Shown here: one piece after another, positions 42,755-52,053 of the stretch
Numbering within the stretch: the first letter of the stretch is position 1
Layout: each line of letters begins with the position of its first letter
Source: Azospirillum isscasi
GTDB lineage: Bacteria > Pseudomonadota > Alphaproteobacteria > Azospirillales > Azospirillaceae
NCBI RefSeq assembly: GCF_030849505.1
Contig: NZ_JAUJFI010000002.1
Location: forward strand, 1 to 64,000
Reading direction: 5' to 3'
Length of the DNA: 64,000 nucleotides
Notes under the pieces: model-generated
Told to the model about the DNA's origin: nothing
The model's database searches: none
The model's input: only the letters and a program-made list of their open reading frames with translations
Program-made: the position numbers and the translations under genes

Positions 42755-43168
42755 ATGCGTGCGCCCAGCCCGTCGAACCTGGTTTCCCGGATGATCGCCA
42801 TGGCCGCCCAGCCCGACGAGGGCGCCGGCGAACCCGACAACCGCCCGGCAGCGCGGGTGAAGAAGATCGTCTGGGCCTCCCAGGCGGCGAAACTGCGGGG
42901 CTCCCTCTCCTCCCGCCTCGTGCACGAGATCGAATGCGCGGTGTCCGCCGATCTCGACAGCATGGAACTGCCGGAGGTGTTCTTCACCTCCGTCGAGTTC
43001 GCGGGCCGCGTCGTCACCTGCGACCTGGATGCCTCCGGCACCGCGTCGATCTTCGGCCTGATCGAGGTCGGCGAATATGACGAGCTGGTGGAAGAGGCGG
43101 GAGACGACGCCCTGTTCGGCGTCGATTGGGACGGTGTTTACGTCACCCCGGCGCGCACCCGCCACTGA
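42755..43168 (+). CDS. Conserved protein of unknown function
   Basis: This 137-residue soluble protein has a variable N-terminus and then KKIVWASQAAKLRGSLSSRL, VSADLDSMELPEVFFTSVEF and ASIFGLIEVGEYDELVEEAG as likely core elements. GCGGAGG stands seven bases before the ATG. I recognise no family. A clear terminator follows. It is separated from psuG by 110 bases, so it may have its own promoter. Confidence 0.65.
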   Translation: MRAPSPSNLVSRMIAMAAQPDEGAGEPDNRPAARVKKIVWASQAAKLRGSLSSRLVHEIECAVSADLDSMELPEVFFTSVEFAGRVVTCDLDASGTASIFGLIEVGEYDELVEEAGDDALFGVDWDGVYVTPARTRH

Positions 43169-43193
43169 GCCTTTCCAGCCTTTTCACACAAGC

Positions 43194-43232
43194 CGCGGGG
43201 ACCGGACGCACGCCGGTCCCCGCGTTGTTTTT
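43194..43232 (+). terminator. Rho-independent terminator
   Basis: CGCGGGGACCGG pairs perfectly with CCGGTCCCCGCG over a seven-base loop and runs into TTGTTTTT. It ends the rightward gene at 42755-43168. Confidence 0.93.
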
Positions 43233-43242
43233 GAAGGCGGCC

Positions 43243-44127
43243 TCAGCCCAGCGCGCGGGCGAGGAGGACGCCCAGCTTCTTCAGCATCTCCGGGTCGCGC
43301 TTGTCCGGCGCGGTCATGATCGCGTTGTCGAGCGCCGTGTGGCAGCCCTGGGCGCACAGCCCGTCGCGCACCCGAAGTTTCGGGGCGAGTTTCTTGACCA
43401 GCGACCGGGCCTTGCCGGCGTTGGCGACCACCACCCGGATGACGGCGTCCACCGTGACGTGGTCATGCTCCGGATGCCAGCAGTCGAAGTCGGTGACCAT
43501 GGCGACGGTCGCGTAGCACATCTCCGCCTCGCGGGCGAGCTTGGCCTCCGGCATGTTGGTCATGCCGATCACGTCGCAGCCCCAGCTCCGGTACAGCTCG
43601 GACTCGGCCTTGGTCGAGAATTGCGGGCCTTCCATGACCATGTAGGTGCCGCGGCGCTGGTGCGGGACCTTCAACTCCTCCAGCGCCTCCTCGATCAGGT
43701 CGCCCAGCCGCCCGCAAACCGGGTGGCCCAGCGCCACATGGGCCACCAGACCGGTGCCGAAGAAGGTCTTTTCGCGGGCGAAGGTGCGGTCGATGAACTG
43801 GTCGATCACCACGAAAGTGCCCGGCGGCAGATGCTCCTTCAGGGAACCGACGGCGGAGACCGACAGGATCTCGGTCACGCCCATCGCCTTCAGGGCGAAA
43901 ATGTTGGCGCGGAAATTCAGTTCGGACGGCGGGATGCGGTGGCCGCGGCCATGGCGCGGCAGGAAGACCAGCTTTTGCCCGTTCAGTTCGCCCGTCAGCA
44001 GCTCGTCCGACGGGTCGCCGAAGGGAGTGTCCACCTTCACCCAGCGCTGCTTCTCCAGACCGTCGATGTCGTAGACGCCGCTGCCGCCGATCACGCCGAG
44101 CACCGGCGCGGCCCCGCTTTCCGCCAT
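43243..44127 (-). CDS. mtnP: S-methyl-5'-thioadenosine phosphorylase
   Basis: MtnP cleaves methylthioadenosine, a by-product of polyamine and autoinducer synthesis, to adenine and methylthioribose phosphate. The protein has 294 residues. LGVIGGSGVYDIDGL, FLPRHGRGHRIPPSELNFRA, MEGPQFSTKAES and IGMTNMPEAKLAREAEMCYA are diagnostic. The ATG at 44127 has GGAGG nine bases upstream, better than the GTG at 44133. It follows the rhomboid protease gene by 77 bases. Confidence 0.94.
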   Translation of the reverse strand: MAESGAAPVLGVIGGSGVYDIDGLEKQRWVKVDTPFGDPSDELLTGELNGQKLVFLPRHGRGHRIPPSELNFRANIFALKAMGVTEILSVSAVGSLKEHLPPGTFVVIDQFIDRTFAREKTFFGTGLVAHVALGHPVCGRLGDLIEEALEELKVPHQRRGTYMVMEGPQFSTKAESELYRSWGCDVIGMTNMPEAKLAREAEMCYATVAMVTDFDCWHPEHDHVTVDAVIRVVVANAGKARSLVKKLAPKLRVRDGLCAQGCHTALDNAIMTAPDKRDPEMLKKLGVLLARALG

Positions 44128-44204
44128 AATCACATGCCTCCGTCGATGGATGGGCGCAGTATTCCGCTCCGGCCCGGCAAAGGCAACGACAGAGGCGGCA
44201 ACGC

Positions 44205-44903
44205 TCACAGCGTGCGGAGAAGGACCACGACCAGCGTCAGATAGACCGCCGCCTTCGCCGCGGTGCTGAGGCGCGCGACACTCCACAGCGCCACGCCGGG
44301 GCGGCGGAACAGGGCGACCAGCGCCATGCCCGCCGCGAAGCCCCCCAGATGGGCGGCCCAAGCCACGTCGGCCAAGCCGGAATCCGGCCCCGGCGGCATC
44401 AGCGTCATCGCCACGTTGACCGCCAGGAAGCTGCCCACCACGAAGGAGGCGGGGACGCGCGGCCCCGGCGATACGCCCAGCGTCGCCTGCGGGTGCAGCA
44501 GCAGATAGGCGCCCATGACGCCGCAGATGGCCCCGCTCGCCCCGACCAGCGGCGCCATCGGATCGATGGCGAGCGCCCCCTCGACCACCGCCCCCACCGC
44601 CGCGCACAGCGCGAAGAACAGCAGGTAGCGCAGGCTGCCCATCGACATTTCCACCGCGCCGCCGAAGGCCCAGAGCGCCACCATGTTGCTGACCAGATGC
44701 ACGATGTCGCTGTGGATCAGGACATGGCCGAACAGCCCGCGCCACACCGCCCAGGTCGGCAGCGGCCCGGCGGTCTCGACCGTTCCGAAGAAATAGGCGG
44801 GGACGAAGGCGAAAGGCTCCGGCGGCAGGCCCAGCACGAAGGCGAGCGTGCAGGCCATGACGATGCCCTGGTTGACGTAGGGTATGCCCTTGGCCGCGCG
44901 CAC
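44205..44903 (-). CDS. Rhomboid family intramembrane serine protease
   Basis: This 232-residue membrane protein has about six helices. The catalytic pair is Ser123 in VGASGAICG and His185 in AAHLGGFAAG. The HSDIVHLVSNMVALWAFG motif (near residues 64-81) is also typical of rhomboids. The substrate is unknown. It lies just upstream of mtnP on the same strand. Confidence 0.9.
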   Translation of the reverse strand: MRAAKGIPYVNQGIVMACTLAFVLGLPPEPFAFVPAYFFGTVETAGPLPTWAVWRGLFGHVLIHSDIVHLVSNMVALWAFGGAVEMSMGSLRYLLFFALCAAVGAVVEGALAIDPMAPLVGASGAICGVMGAYLLLHPQATLGVSPGPRVPASFVVGSFLAVNVAMTLMPPGPDSGLADVAWAAHLGGFAAGMALVALFRRPGVALWSVARLSTAAKAAVYLTLVVVLLRTL

Positions 44904-45389
44904 CGTCCCCCCTTCGCCGTCCGCCGCGGCCTCAGCGGCCCGGCCTCCGTCCTTGTCGGATATGGGGGCTTTTTCGCCAATGACCAGCGCTGTACGGCGG
45001 TACCGGCAGGAGCGCGGAAACAGATCGGTTGCAGAGGATAACGGAGAATCAACTTTCCGATCGATACCGGGCGTGCATTCCTATGCAACCGTAGAACACC
45101 CCGCACGCCGTCAAAGCCGGGCGGCGGTGCCGGCAGGGCTCCGAACTCAGGTCAAGAATGCGCTCGGACAGGATGCCTATCCCTTCTCCCCCTGGGGAGA
45201 AGGTCAGGATGATGGGGTGCCGATGGCACGTACCGCTTGCGAAGACGGAACTTTTGGAAGCAGCCGCTTTTGTCTGCCCTGCCGGGCAGAACGCCCCCTC
45301 ACCCAAACCCTCTCCTGCCTGGGGAGAAGGATATTTGCCTCACCCTCGATCACGCCTTAACCGGAGGTCGGAGCCCTGGGCGGTGCCGG
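44904..45389. other. 486-base intergenic region with a palindromic repeat
   Basis: It holds the promoter side of the rhomboid gene and the 3' side of tamB. A dispersed-repeat-like element lies at 45182-45330. No credible coding sequence is seen; short frames here have no ribosome site or family features. Confidence 0.6.
45182..45330. repeat. REP-like palindromic repeat pair
   Basis: CCTTCTCCCC and GGGGAGAAGG form a perfect hairpin at 45182-45203. CTGGGGAGAAGG is repeated at 45319-45330, after a degenerate left arm in CCCTCTCCTGCC. Such C-rich/G-rich palindromes are common dispersed intergenic repeats in bacteria. Confidence 0.6.
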
Positions 45390-48300
45390 TCAGTAGTTCC
45401 ACTCCCACTTGACGCCGACGCGGGTGTCGGAATCGGCGCCGACATCGGCCTGGGCCTTGATGTTCTTGGTGATGTCCACCTCGACCGTGGCACGGCTCTG
45501 GTTCGCGCCGATGCCCTGCTCCACCCCGACATAGACACGGTCGCTGACATAGCGTCCGGCCTCCACCGCGCCGCCCCTGCCGTCCGCCCCGCTGGTGAAT
45601 TCCAGCCGGTCGATGCCGAGGCCGCGGCGCAGGTTGCCGATCAGGCCGGGCCCTCCGCCGCCGAAGCCTGCCAGGGTCGCCGCCGACTGGGCGAGCTGGA
45701 CCGCCTCCACCGCGTTCAGGCTGCCGACCGACTTCCCGAACAGCACGGCGGACAGAACCTCGTCCTGCGGCAGCCCTTGTGGAGAGGTCAGCTCCAGTTT
45801 GGGCTGGCTGGCGGTTCCGGTGACCAGGACCTGGGCGGTGACGTCGTTGGCGCTGGCCTCCGCCAGGAAGTCCAGCCGCGGATCGATGGTCGGGCCGCCG
45901 TCGAACTCGATGATGCCCCGCTTGAAGGTGAAGGTCTTGGCGAGGAGATCCAGTTCGCCCTTCAGCATGGTCAGCCGTCCGTTGACCAGCGGCTGGCTGG
46001 ACGTGCCGGTGACGGCGAGCTGCGCCGCGAACTCCGCCTCCAGCCCGCGGCCCCGGACGAAGATCTGGTTCTGCGCGCTCACCGTCAGATCCAGGATCAT
46101 CGCGAAGGCCGCTTCCGGCACCGCCACCTGCCCGTTCGCCGCCTGCCCGTTCGCCGCCCGCCCGTTCTTCAGGCCGACCGGCTGCGCCTTGCGGCCCTTG
46201 CCGACCTCGACGACCTTCAGGTCCACCACGTTGGGCGGGGTCTGGTTGGGGATCTGGATCTCCGCCCGCTCGATCCGCACCGGTCCGGTCAGCCGCGGGT
46301 TCAGGAAGCTGCCGGTCAGCGTCAGGTTGGTGCCGATGGTGACCGCCGCCAGATCGTTCTGCACCAGCCGCGCCCGGTTGGCCTGGATGGCGAGGTCGAG
46401 CTGCTGCTGCGGGTCCGCCGCCGCGGGGCGGATCACGCCGCGCGCACTGATCTCCCCGCCGTTGGCGATCCGCCCACGGAAGGTCTGGATGGTGAAGACG
46501 TCGCCGTCTCCGACGATGCGGGCGTCGATGTTGCTGATGATGGCGCCGCTCGCCCGATTCTCGTAGCGCCCGTTGGCGAGCGAGACCGTGCCGCCCAGCC
46601 GGGGCGCCGCCACGGTCCCATCGACGCTCACGTCCAGCCGCAGCGTGCCGCGCGCCCGGTCGCCGCTGGCCGCCAGCAGGTCGTTGGCGAGCGAGGCGTC
46701 GATGGCGCCCCGCAGCGCCGCCTCCAGCCGCCCGCGCTCCGGCACGGAAAAGGCCAGCGTGTCCGGGTCCATCGCCAGCGGCGCGGCGGCGGTCAGGGTC
46801 AGCCGGCCCGAATTGTTGCCGGTGGCCACATCGCCGTCCACCGACAGGCGGGCGTCCCGCCAGCGGGCGTTGACGGTGGCGTTCAGCCCGGGAATGCCCG
46901 CCTGGGTGGTCTGCTGCGCCTTCAGGCTGGCGACGCGCACGGTTGCGTCGGCTTGCGGGCGGCGGACCGTGCCGCCGAGCGTCGCCTGCGCGTTCAGCGT
47001 GCCGTCCAGCCGCAGCGACGGGTTCGCCAGCCGGGCCAGCGCCATCGGCACGCGGTCCACGCGCAGCTCGCCCGACAGCCGCTCCCCGTTCAGGCCGAGG
47101 TCGGCGGCGAGCTGGGCGTTGCCGCTCACCAGCCGCAGGCCGGACACCTCGTAGCGCCGCTCCCCCAGCGCGATGGCGGCGGGCTGGGTCAGCCGGAAGG
47201 ACTCCCCGCCGTAGCGGCCCTGGAGCCGTTCCAGCCGGATGCGGTTCAGCGTGCCGTTCTGCGAGACGTCGCCCGCCAGATCGAGCGCCAGCGGGTCGCG
47301 CCCGGCCCCTGCGGCCTCCGCCCGGAAGGCGGCCCTGGCGAGCGAGCCATCCAGGCTGGCCGTCACGCGGGACAGGTCGTTGCCCGCGGCGGCTCCGTCC
47401 TGAAGCTCCAGCCGCGCCTTGCCGCTGGCGCTGCCCAGCGCGTCGGCCACGTCGGCGTTGGCGGTCAGGCGGCGCGCGGCGAACAGCGGCCCGCCCTCCC
47501 CCTCCACGCGGAGGTTGCTGGCGTTGGCGGTCAGGCTGGCTCCCTGCTTGCCGTTCGGCGCGTCGAGCGCAACGGTGAAGCCCGCGGCGCCGGTCAGCGG
47601 CACGCCGGCCAGCTCCGACAGGGCCTCAAGCTGCGGCAGGTTGCCCTCCAGCTTGCCCGTCGCGGTCATGGTGTCGAACGCCACGCGCACCGCACCGGTG
47701 ATCCGGTTCGGGCCGTTCGCCAGCGCAAGGTCGCTGATCCGCAGCGCCCGCCCGTCCAGCGCATAGGCGGCGTCCATCGTCAGCCCGGCGCCGGCCAGTT
47801 CCGTGCGCGCCGACAGCCGCCCCTGCGGGGCGCCCGGCAAATTCTGCGCCGTCGCGTTCAGCCGCGTGTCGCCGAAGCGCCGCCCCTGAACGGCGAAGTT
47901 CCGGGCGTGCAGCGCCGCCTCCGCCGCCAGCGCGTCGAGCGGACCCTTCGCGGTCGCGTCGAGCGTCACGGCGCCGGCCATCTCCGTCCCGACGGCGCCG
48001 CCCACGGGGGCGAGGTCGGCGATGTCCAGCCGGGTCTTCACGTCCACCGCCCCGTCCACCAGAGCCGCGGTGCCGGTCAGCCGCCCGTTTCGGCCATCCA
48101 CCGTCAGGTCGGTGACTCGCATGGCGCCGCCCGGCTCCATCACCGCCTGCGCGCCCAGGCTCACGTCGCGGCCCAGCACGCCGTCGGCGGGCGTTCCGGT
48201 CTCCAGACCGCGCAGCGCGCCGCTCAGGCCCGCCGTCAGCGTGCCGTCCTCCTGCCGCCGCACCGGCCCTGCGAGCGCCAGCGACCCGGCCAGCGGCTGC

Positions 48301-49733
48301 CCGGCGAGTCCGGACAGGCGCGACAGGTCGTCGGCGGTCAGCGAGACCGTCACGTCGGCGGTCCGCCCCCAGCCGGTGACGCTGCCCTGCGCCCCGGCGC
48401 TGGCCGCCGCTGCGGTCAGGGTCAGCCCCTCGATCCCCACCGCTCCGGTGTCGGCGTTGACCAGAGCCCGACCGTCCAGCCGCACCTCCGGCCCCGTGAC
48501 GGCGGCCAGGGCGGGATCGTCGGCGGCAAGGTCGCGGATCAGCCCCTCCACCGCCACCGTCAGCGCGTCCAGCGTGCCCTGGGCGGTGCCGGAGACGGTG
48601 CCCTCCCTCCAGGCGATGCCGGGGGCGACACCGTGCAGGGTGGAGTCCGGCCCCGCCTGCACCGCGTAGCGCAAATCCAGGCTGCGGCGGTCAGCGCCGA
48701 CCCGCCCGGACAGGCTGGCCGTGGCGGCTGCGGTCTCGACGGCCACCGGCTGGAGAGTCAGGGCGCCGTCTGGCGCGACGATCACCGTCCCCTTCAGCAC
48801 CGGCTGCGGCCCGGCCAGCGGCGCAATGTCGGGACCGAGCAGCGCCGCGACGTCGCCGGTCGCCGCGACGGTGACGGCGTGCCCCTCCGGCACCGCCTTC
48901 ACCGTGGCGTCGGCGGCCAGCCGCGCGGCGTTCTCCGCCACCGCGGTGAAGGTGCCCTTCCAGTCGTCCAGCGATCCCCGCCCGTCCAGCGCGGCGCTGA
49001 CCGGCGGCGCGCCGGGGATGCCCAGCGCCGTGGCGATCAGCCCGCCCGCCGGCTCCGACGCCTTCAGGGTCAGGTCGAGGCGCTTGTCGTCGGGGTTGAA
49101 GGCGACGTTCAGCGCCACCGTGCCGGGCTGCTCGCCCAGCCGGTCCGCGTTCAGGTGCGCTTCGAGCGAGGAGCCGCCGGACGCCAGATCCAGCGACCCG
49201 TCGATCTTCAGCCGCGCCTCCTGCCCCAGAAGCGGCTCCGCCAGCCGCAGTTCGGCGATGGCCAGCCTGTCAACGGCGACGCCCACCGGCAGGCTGGGCA
49301 GCAGGGAGGCCGGCCCCTGGTCGGGCGGCGGCGGCGGCTGTGGTTCCGCGGCGGGCAGTGGCGCGCGCTCCACGACGACGCGCTGCGCCTCGATCGCGTC
49401 GGCCTTGGCCCGCCCGGTCAGCAGCGCGGTCGGGGCGAGGTTGACCCGCAATTCCTCCAGCCGCAGCCACACGCCCTCGCGGTCGGCGACGGTCACGTCG
49501 GAGATCGTGAAGTTGATGGGAACCGCGCCGCCGATGGTGCCGATCCTCACCTGGAGGTCGGGGCCGTTCACCGCCTTCTCGATGGTCTCGGCGATCCAGC
49601 GCCGCACGGCGTTGGCGGGACCCCAGCCTCCCCCCTCGGTGTCCGCCGCGCGGGCGGCCTCCGTCAGGACCGCCCCGGTCAAGGCGGCGATGGCCAGCAG
49701 AACGACGATTAGACGACGCAGACCCGACACCAC
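45390..49733 (-). CDS. tamB: Translocation and assembly module protein TamB
   Basis: TamB is an inner-membrane-anchored bridge of beta-strands that works with TamA in outer-membrane protein and lipid transport. This protein has about 1447 residues. An N-terminal anchor (LRRLIVVLLAIAALTGAVLT) is followed by a very long repetitive beta-rich region. The conserved C-terminal DUF490 domain has GTASQPKLELTSPQGLPQDE and ends VGVKWEWNY with a terminal aromatic residue. The start is uncertain: tandem GTG codons at 49730/49733 lie just before the anchor. A 15-base tandem repeat encodes an Ala-Asn-Gly segment. It follows tamA by 110 bases. Confidence 0.92.
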   Translation of the reverse strand: MVSGLRRLIVVLLAIAALTGAVLTEAARAADTEGGGWGPANAVRRWIAETIEKAVNGPDLQVRIGTIGGAVPINFTISDVTVADREGVWLRLEELRVNLAPTALLTGRAKADAIEAQRVVVERAPLPAAEPQPPPPPDQGPASLLPSLPVGVAVDRLAIAELRLAEPLLGQEARLKIDGSLDLASGGSSLEAHLNADRLGEQPGTVALNVAFNPDDKRLDLTLKASEPAGGLIATALGIPGAPPVSAALDGRGSLDDWKGTFTAVAENAARLAADATVKAVPEGHAVTVAATGDVAALLGPDIAPLAGPQPVLKGTVIVAPDGALTLQPVAVETAAATASLSGRVGADRRSLDLRYAVQAGPDSTLHGVAPGIAWREGTVSGTAQGTLDALTVAVEGLIRDLAADDPALAAVTGPEVRLDGRALVNADTGAVGIEGLTLTAAAASAGAQGSVTGWGRTADVTVSLTADDLSRLSGLAGQPLAGSLALAGPVRRQEDGTLTAGLSGALRGLETGTPADGVLGRDVSLGAQAVMEPGGAMRVTDLTVDGRNGRLTGTAALVDGAVDVKTRLDIADLAPVGGAVGTEMAGAVTLDATAKGPLDALAAEAALHARNFAVQGRRFGDTRLNATAQNLPGAPQGRLSARTELAGAGLTMDAAYALDGRALRISDLALANGPNRITGAVRVAFDTMTATGKLEGNLPQLEALSELAGVPLTGAAGFTVALDAPNGKQGASLTANASNLRVEGEGGPLFAARRLTANADVADALGSASGKARLELQDGAAAGNDLSRVTASLDGSLARAAFRAEAAGAGRDPLALDLAGDVSQNGTLNRIRLERLQGRYGGESFRLTQPAAIALGERRYEVSGLRLVSGNAQLAADLGLNGERLSGELRVDRVPMALARLANPSLRLDGTLNAQATLGGTVRRPQADATVRVASLKAQQTTQAGIPGLNATVNARWRDARLSVDGDVATGNNSGRLTLTAAAPLAMDPDTLAFSVPERGRLEAALRGAIDASLANDLLAASGDRARGTLRLDVSVDGTVAAPRLGGTVSLANGRYENRASGAIISNIDARIVGDGDVFTIQTFRGRIANGGEISARGVIRPAAADPQQQLDLAIQANRARLVQNDLAAVTIGTNLTLTGSFLNPRLTGPVRIERAEIQIPNQTPPNVVDLKVVEVGKGRKAQPVGLKNGRAANGQAANGQVAVPEAAFAMILDLTVSAQNQIFVRGRGLEAEFAAQLAVTGTSSQPLVNGRLTMLKGELDLLAKTFTFKRGIIEFDGGPTIDPRLDFLAEASANDVTAQVLVTGTASQPKLELTSPQGLPQDEVLSAVLFGKSVGSLNAVEAVQLAQSAATLAGFGGGGPGLIGNLRRGLGIDRLEFTSGADGRGGAVEAGRYVSDRVYVGVEQGIGANQSRATVEVDITKNIKAQADVGADSDTRVGVKWEWNY
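46126..46170 (-). repeat. In-frame 15-base tandem repeat within tamB
   Basis: Three copies of a 15-base unit (ACCTGCCCGTTCGCC, GCCTGCCCGTTCGCC and a diverged GCCCGCCCGTTCTTC) encode NGRAANGQAANGQV. Copy number could vary by slippage without a frameshift. Confidence 0.75.
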
Positions 49734-49843
49734 GCACCCCGTTGCGGTACTCCCCGAATGGAATAACGGGAAAGAGCAAGGGCGATCCCGATCCAAGTGG
49801 CAAAAATGCGACCCGATCCGGCATCACCGGTTGAAAGGACGGA

Positions 49844-51784
49844 TCAGAAGGCCTGACCCAGGCTGAGATAGAGCTGCCACTTCGCGTCGCCGGAATCCGC
49901 GTTCAGCGGAAAGGCCACGTCCGCCCGCAGCGGTCCGAAATCGGTGTAGTAGCGCGCCCCGATGCCCGCGCCGACCTTCAGCGGCTCCTTGAAGTCCGGA
50001 AACGCGCTGTCGAAGACGGTGCCGGCGTCGACGAAGGGCACGATGCCGATGGTCTCCGTCACCTTGATGCGCAGCTCCAGCCCCGCTTCGAACAGCGACC
50101 GCCCGCCGGTCGGGTCGCCGTAGATGTCGCGCGGCCCGGCCTTCTGGAAGCCGTAGCCGCGCACCGACCCGCCGCCGCCCGCGTAGAAGCGGTGGTCCGG
50201 CGGAACCTGGTCCAGCGACGCCCCCACCGTGCTGCCGACGCCGATGCGCGCCGCCGCGACGTAACGCCCGTCGTCGGCCAGATCGCGGTAGGCCGAGGCG
50301 TTGATCTGGAAGCTCGTGAAGATCGAATCGGTGTCCCCGGCGTAGGGGAACCAGGGTGTGGCGAGCAGCGAAGCACGGTACCCCCTGGACGGGTTCAACA
50401 GATTGTCCGACCCGTCCCAGGCGATGCCCAGCGGAACGCCGATGAAGCCGGTCTGGTACTCCCGCAGGTTGGAACGGACCCGCCCGCGCTCCCCCGACAC
50501 GCCGTAGGAGATCTTGAGCTGGTCGGTCACCTGCCGCTCCAGGGAGGCCGACCCGATGGTGGCGACCCGGTCGTAGGCCGGCGGCTGTTCCGACGCGACC
50601 TGGAAATCCAGGATCAACGACTGGCGCGGCGCCAGGAAGTCGGGCTTGCGGAAATTGGCGGAAAAGCGCAGGTCCGGCAGGTCCAGGCTGCCGCGCGGCC
50701 CCTGGGCGGCGCCGTTGTCGCCGCCGATCCGCCCGACCTCCACCCCCAGCCGCAGCCGCTCCGCCCCGCCGAACAGGTTGCGGTGGCCCCAATAGGCCGA
50801 ACCGCCCACCCCGTCCTCCGACGAGTAGAAGGCGCTGGCCCCGATGAAACGGTGCAGCTTCTCCGCCAGCGTGACGTCCACCGGCGTGACGCCGCCCGGC
50901 CCCGGCTGCTCGGCCAGCCGCACCCGCACGGTGTCGAACACGTCGAGCTGCGCGATCTGCTGGCGCGCCCGGTCGATCCTGGCCGGGCTGTAGATATCGC
51001 CCCGCTTCCAGGGCAGGCGCCCGCGGATCAGCCCTTCGTCCACGCTCGCCAGCCCGTCGATCCGCGTGTCCCCAAACAGCACCAGCGGGCCGGGATCGAC
51101 CGTGTAGGTGACGTCCATGCTGCGGTCGTCGTGGTCCACCACCACGCGCCGCTCGGCGACGGTGGCGAAGGGATGGCCGCGTTCGGTCATCCGGCGCAGC
51201 AGGGCGGCCTGGGCGTCCACCACCTGCGGCGCCCGCGCCCGTTCGCCCACCGGCAGGCCGATGTCGCCGGGAGTCACGTCGCCGCCCGGCAGGGGCGTGC
51301 CGTCCGTGGAGGCGATGGTGACCGTCTTGAAGCGGTAGGCGGCACCGGGCGTCACCGCCACGGTGACCCTGGCCGGCGTCCGGGCGGCGTCCACCCGGAT
51401 GTCCAGCACCGCATCGTAGAACCCGGCGGAGCGCAGCGCCGTCTGCAAGCGGTCCCGGTCGCTGTCGGCCCGCCGCTCCAGCCCCAGCACGGACGGCGGC
51501 GGGTCGCCCTTCAGGCTGACCAGGGACGAGCTGTCGCGCAGCAGGTCGCGCAACTCGTCGTCCTCCAGCCCTGTGAACTCCACCTCGTAGGGAATCTGCG
51601 GGCCGGGAGCGTCGGGCGCCGGATCGTCCGGTCCGGCGTCCTCCGCCGCTGGATTGTCCTGAGCGGAGTCGGGAGCGGGGTCCTGCGCGCGCAACGGGCC
51701 GCCCGGCGCGGCGGCGAGCGCGCCGGACAGGAGGCCGGAGACGAGAATGACGGCGAGGCGGGAAGCGGAAGCGCGGCGGGTCAT
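49844..51784 (-). CDS. tamA: Outer membrane translocation/assembly module protein TamA (BamA family)
   Basis: TamA is an outer-membrane beta-barrel with periplasmic POTRA domains that partners TamB. This 646-residue protein has a signal peptide (SRLAVILVSGLLSGALA) and an acidic, proline-rich linker. About three POTRA domains follow (roughly residues 70-320), then a 16-strand barrel with the family motif GGGGSVRGYGFQ near residue 560. It ends in a terminal Phe (YLSLGQAF), needed for barrel insertion. The ATG at 51784 is preferred, since longer frames overrun the intergenic region. Confidence 0.92.
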   Translation of the reverse strand: MTRRASASRLAVILVSGLLSGALAAAPGGPLRAQDPAPDSAQDNPAAEDAGPDDPAPDAPGPQIPYEVEFTGLEDDELRDLLRDSSSLVSLKGDPPPSVLGLERRADSDRDRLQTALRSAGFYDAVLDIRVDAARTPARVTVAVTPGAAYRFKTVTIASTDGTPLPGGDVTPGDIGLPVGERARAPQVVDAQAALLRRMTERGHPFATVAERRVVVDHDDRSMDVTYTVDPGPLVLFGDTRIDGLASVDEGLIRGRLPWKRGDIYSPARIDRARQQIAQLDVFDTVRVRLAEQPGPGGVTPVDVTLAEKLHRFIGASAFYSSEDGVGGSAYWGHRNLFGGAERLRLGVEVGRIGGDNGAAQGPRGSLDLPDLRFSANFRKPDFLAPRQSLILDFQVASEQPPAYDRVATIGSASLERQVTDQLKISYGVSGERGRVRSNLREYQTGFIGVPLGIAWDGSDNLLNPSRGYRASLLATPWFPYAGDTDSIFTSFQINASAYRDLADDGRYVAAARIGVGSTVGASLDQVPPDHRFYAGGGGSVRGYGFQKAGPRDIYGDPTGGRSLFEAGLELRIKVTETIGIVPFVDAGTVFDSAFPDFKEPLKVGAGIGARYYTDFGPLRADVAFPLNADSGDAKWQLYLSLGQAF

Positions 51785-51889
51785 CACCGGACCATGTGGG
51801 ATTCCAAGACGTAGACGCCAATGATTCGGTTGCCGTGACGCAAGGAAATTCCGCATAGGCAGTTTGGGCGAGTTTTCAACACCACGCCG

Positions 51890-51918
51890 CTTGCGTTATG
51901 GAGCCGGATCATTATATT
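51890..51918 (+). promoter_or_regulatory. Likely typA promoter
   Basis: TTGCGT and TATATT are 16 bases apart, a fair match to a vegetative promoter. The region between tamA and typA is otherwise GC-rich. It would give a leader of about 130 bases that includes the structures described next. Confidence 0.5.
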
Positions 51919-51943
51919 GCGTCGCAACAGTTTCCCCGGCAGA

Positions 51944-52002
51944 GCCCACCGACACCTCTCGGAGGGCCTTTTGTTGTGCGCGGCCCGGAGCCGCGGTGTC
52001 GG
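51944..52002 (+). promoter_or_regulatory. Candidate attenuator in the typA leader
   Basis: GCCCACCGA (51944-51952) pairs with TCGGAGGGC (51959-51967), with one A-A mismatch, and is followed by CTTTTGTT, like a terminator. CCGACACC (51949-51956), which overlaps the left arm and loop, is also perfectly complementary to GGTGTCGG (51995-52002). Pairing of the two would break the terminator. No rightward gene lies upstream, so the hairpin must act on typA. Confidence 0.5.
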
Positions 52003-52053
52003 GGCGGCATTGCGCAACGGAAGCCCCAAAGCGGATTTAAGAGTCCCCGACAC

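Noticed and set aside
44904-45389. Short rightward coding frames in the rhomboid-tamB gap
   Set aside because: They cover a REP-like palindrome, have no ribosome site or motifs, and continue as an antisense frame of tamB.
45237-49712. Rightward open frame of 1491 codons opposite tamB
   Set aside because: It is the antisense shadow of tamB in high-GC DNA. The translation is rich in Arg, Gly, Gln and His with no family motif, while the leftward frame has a full TamB architecture.
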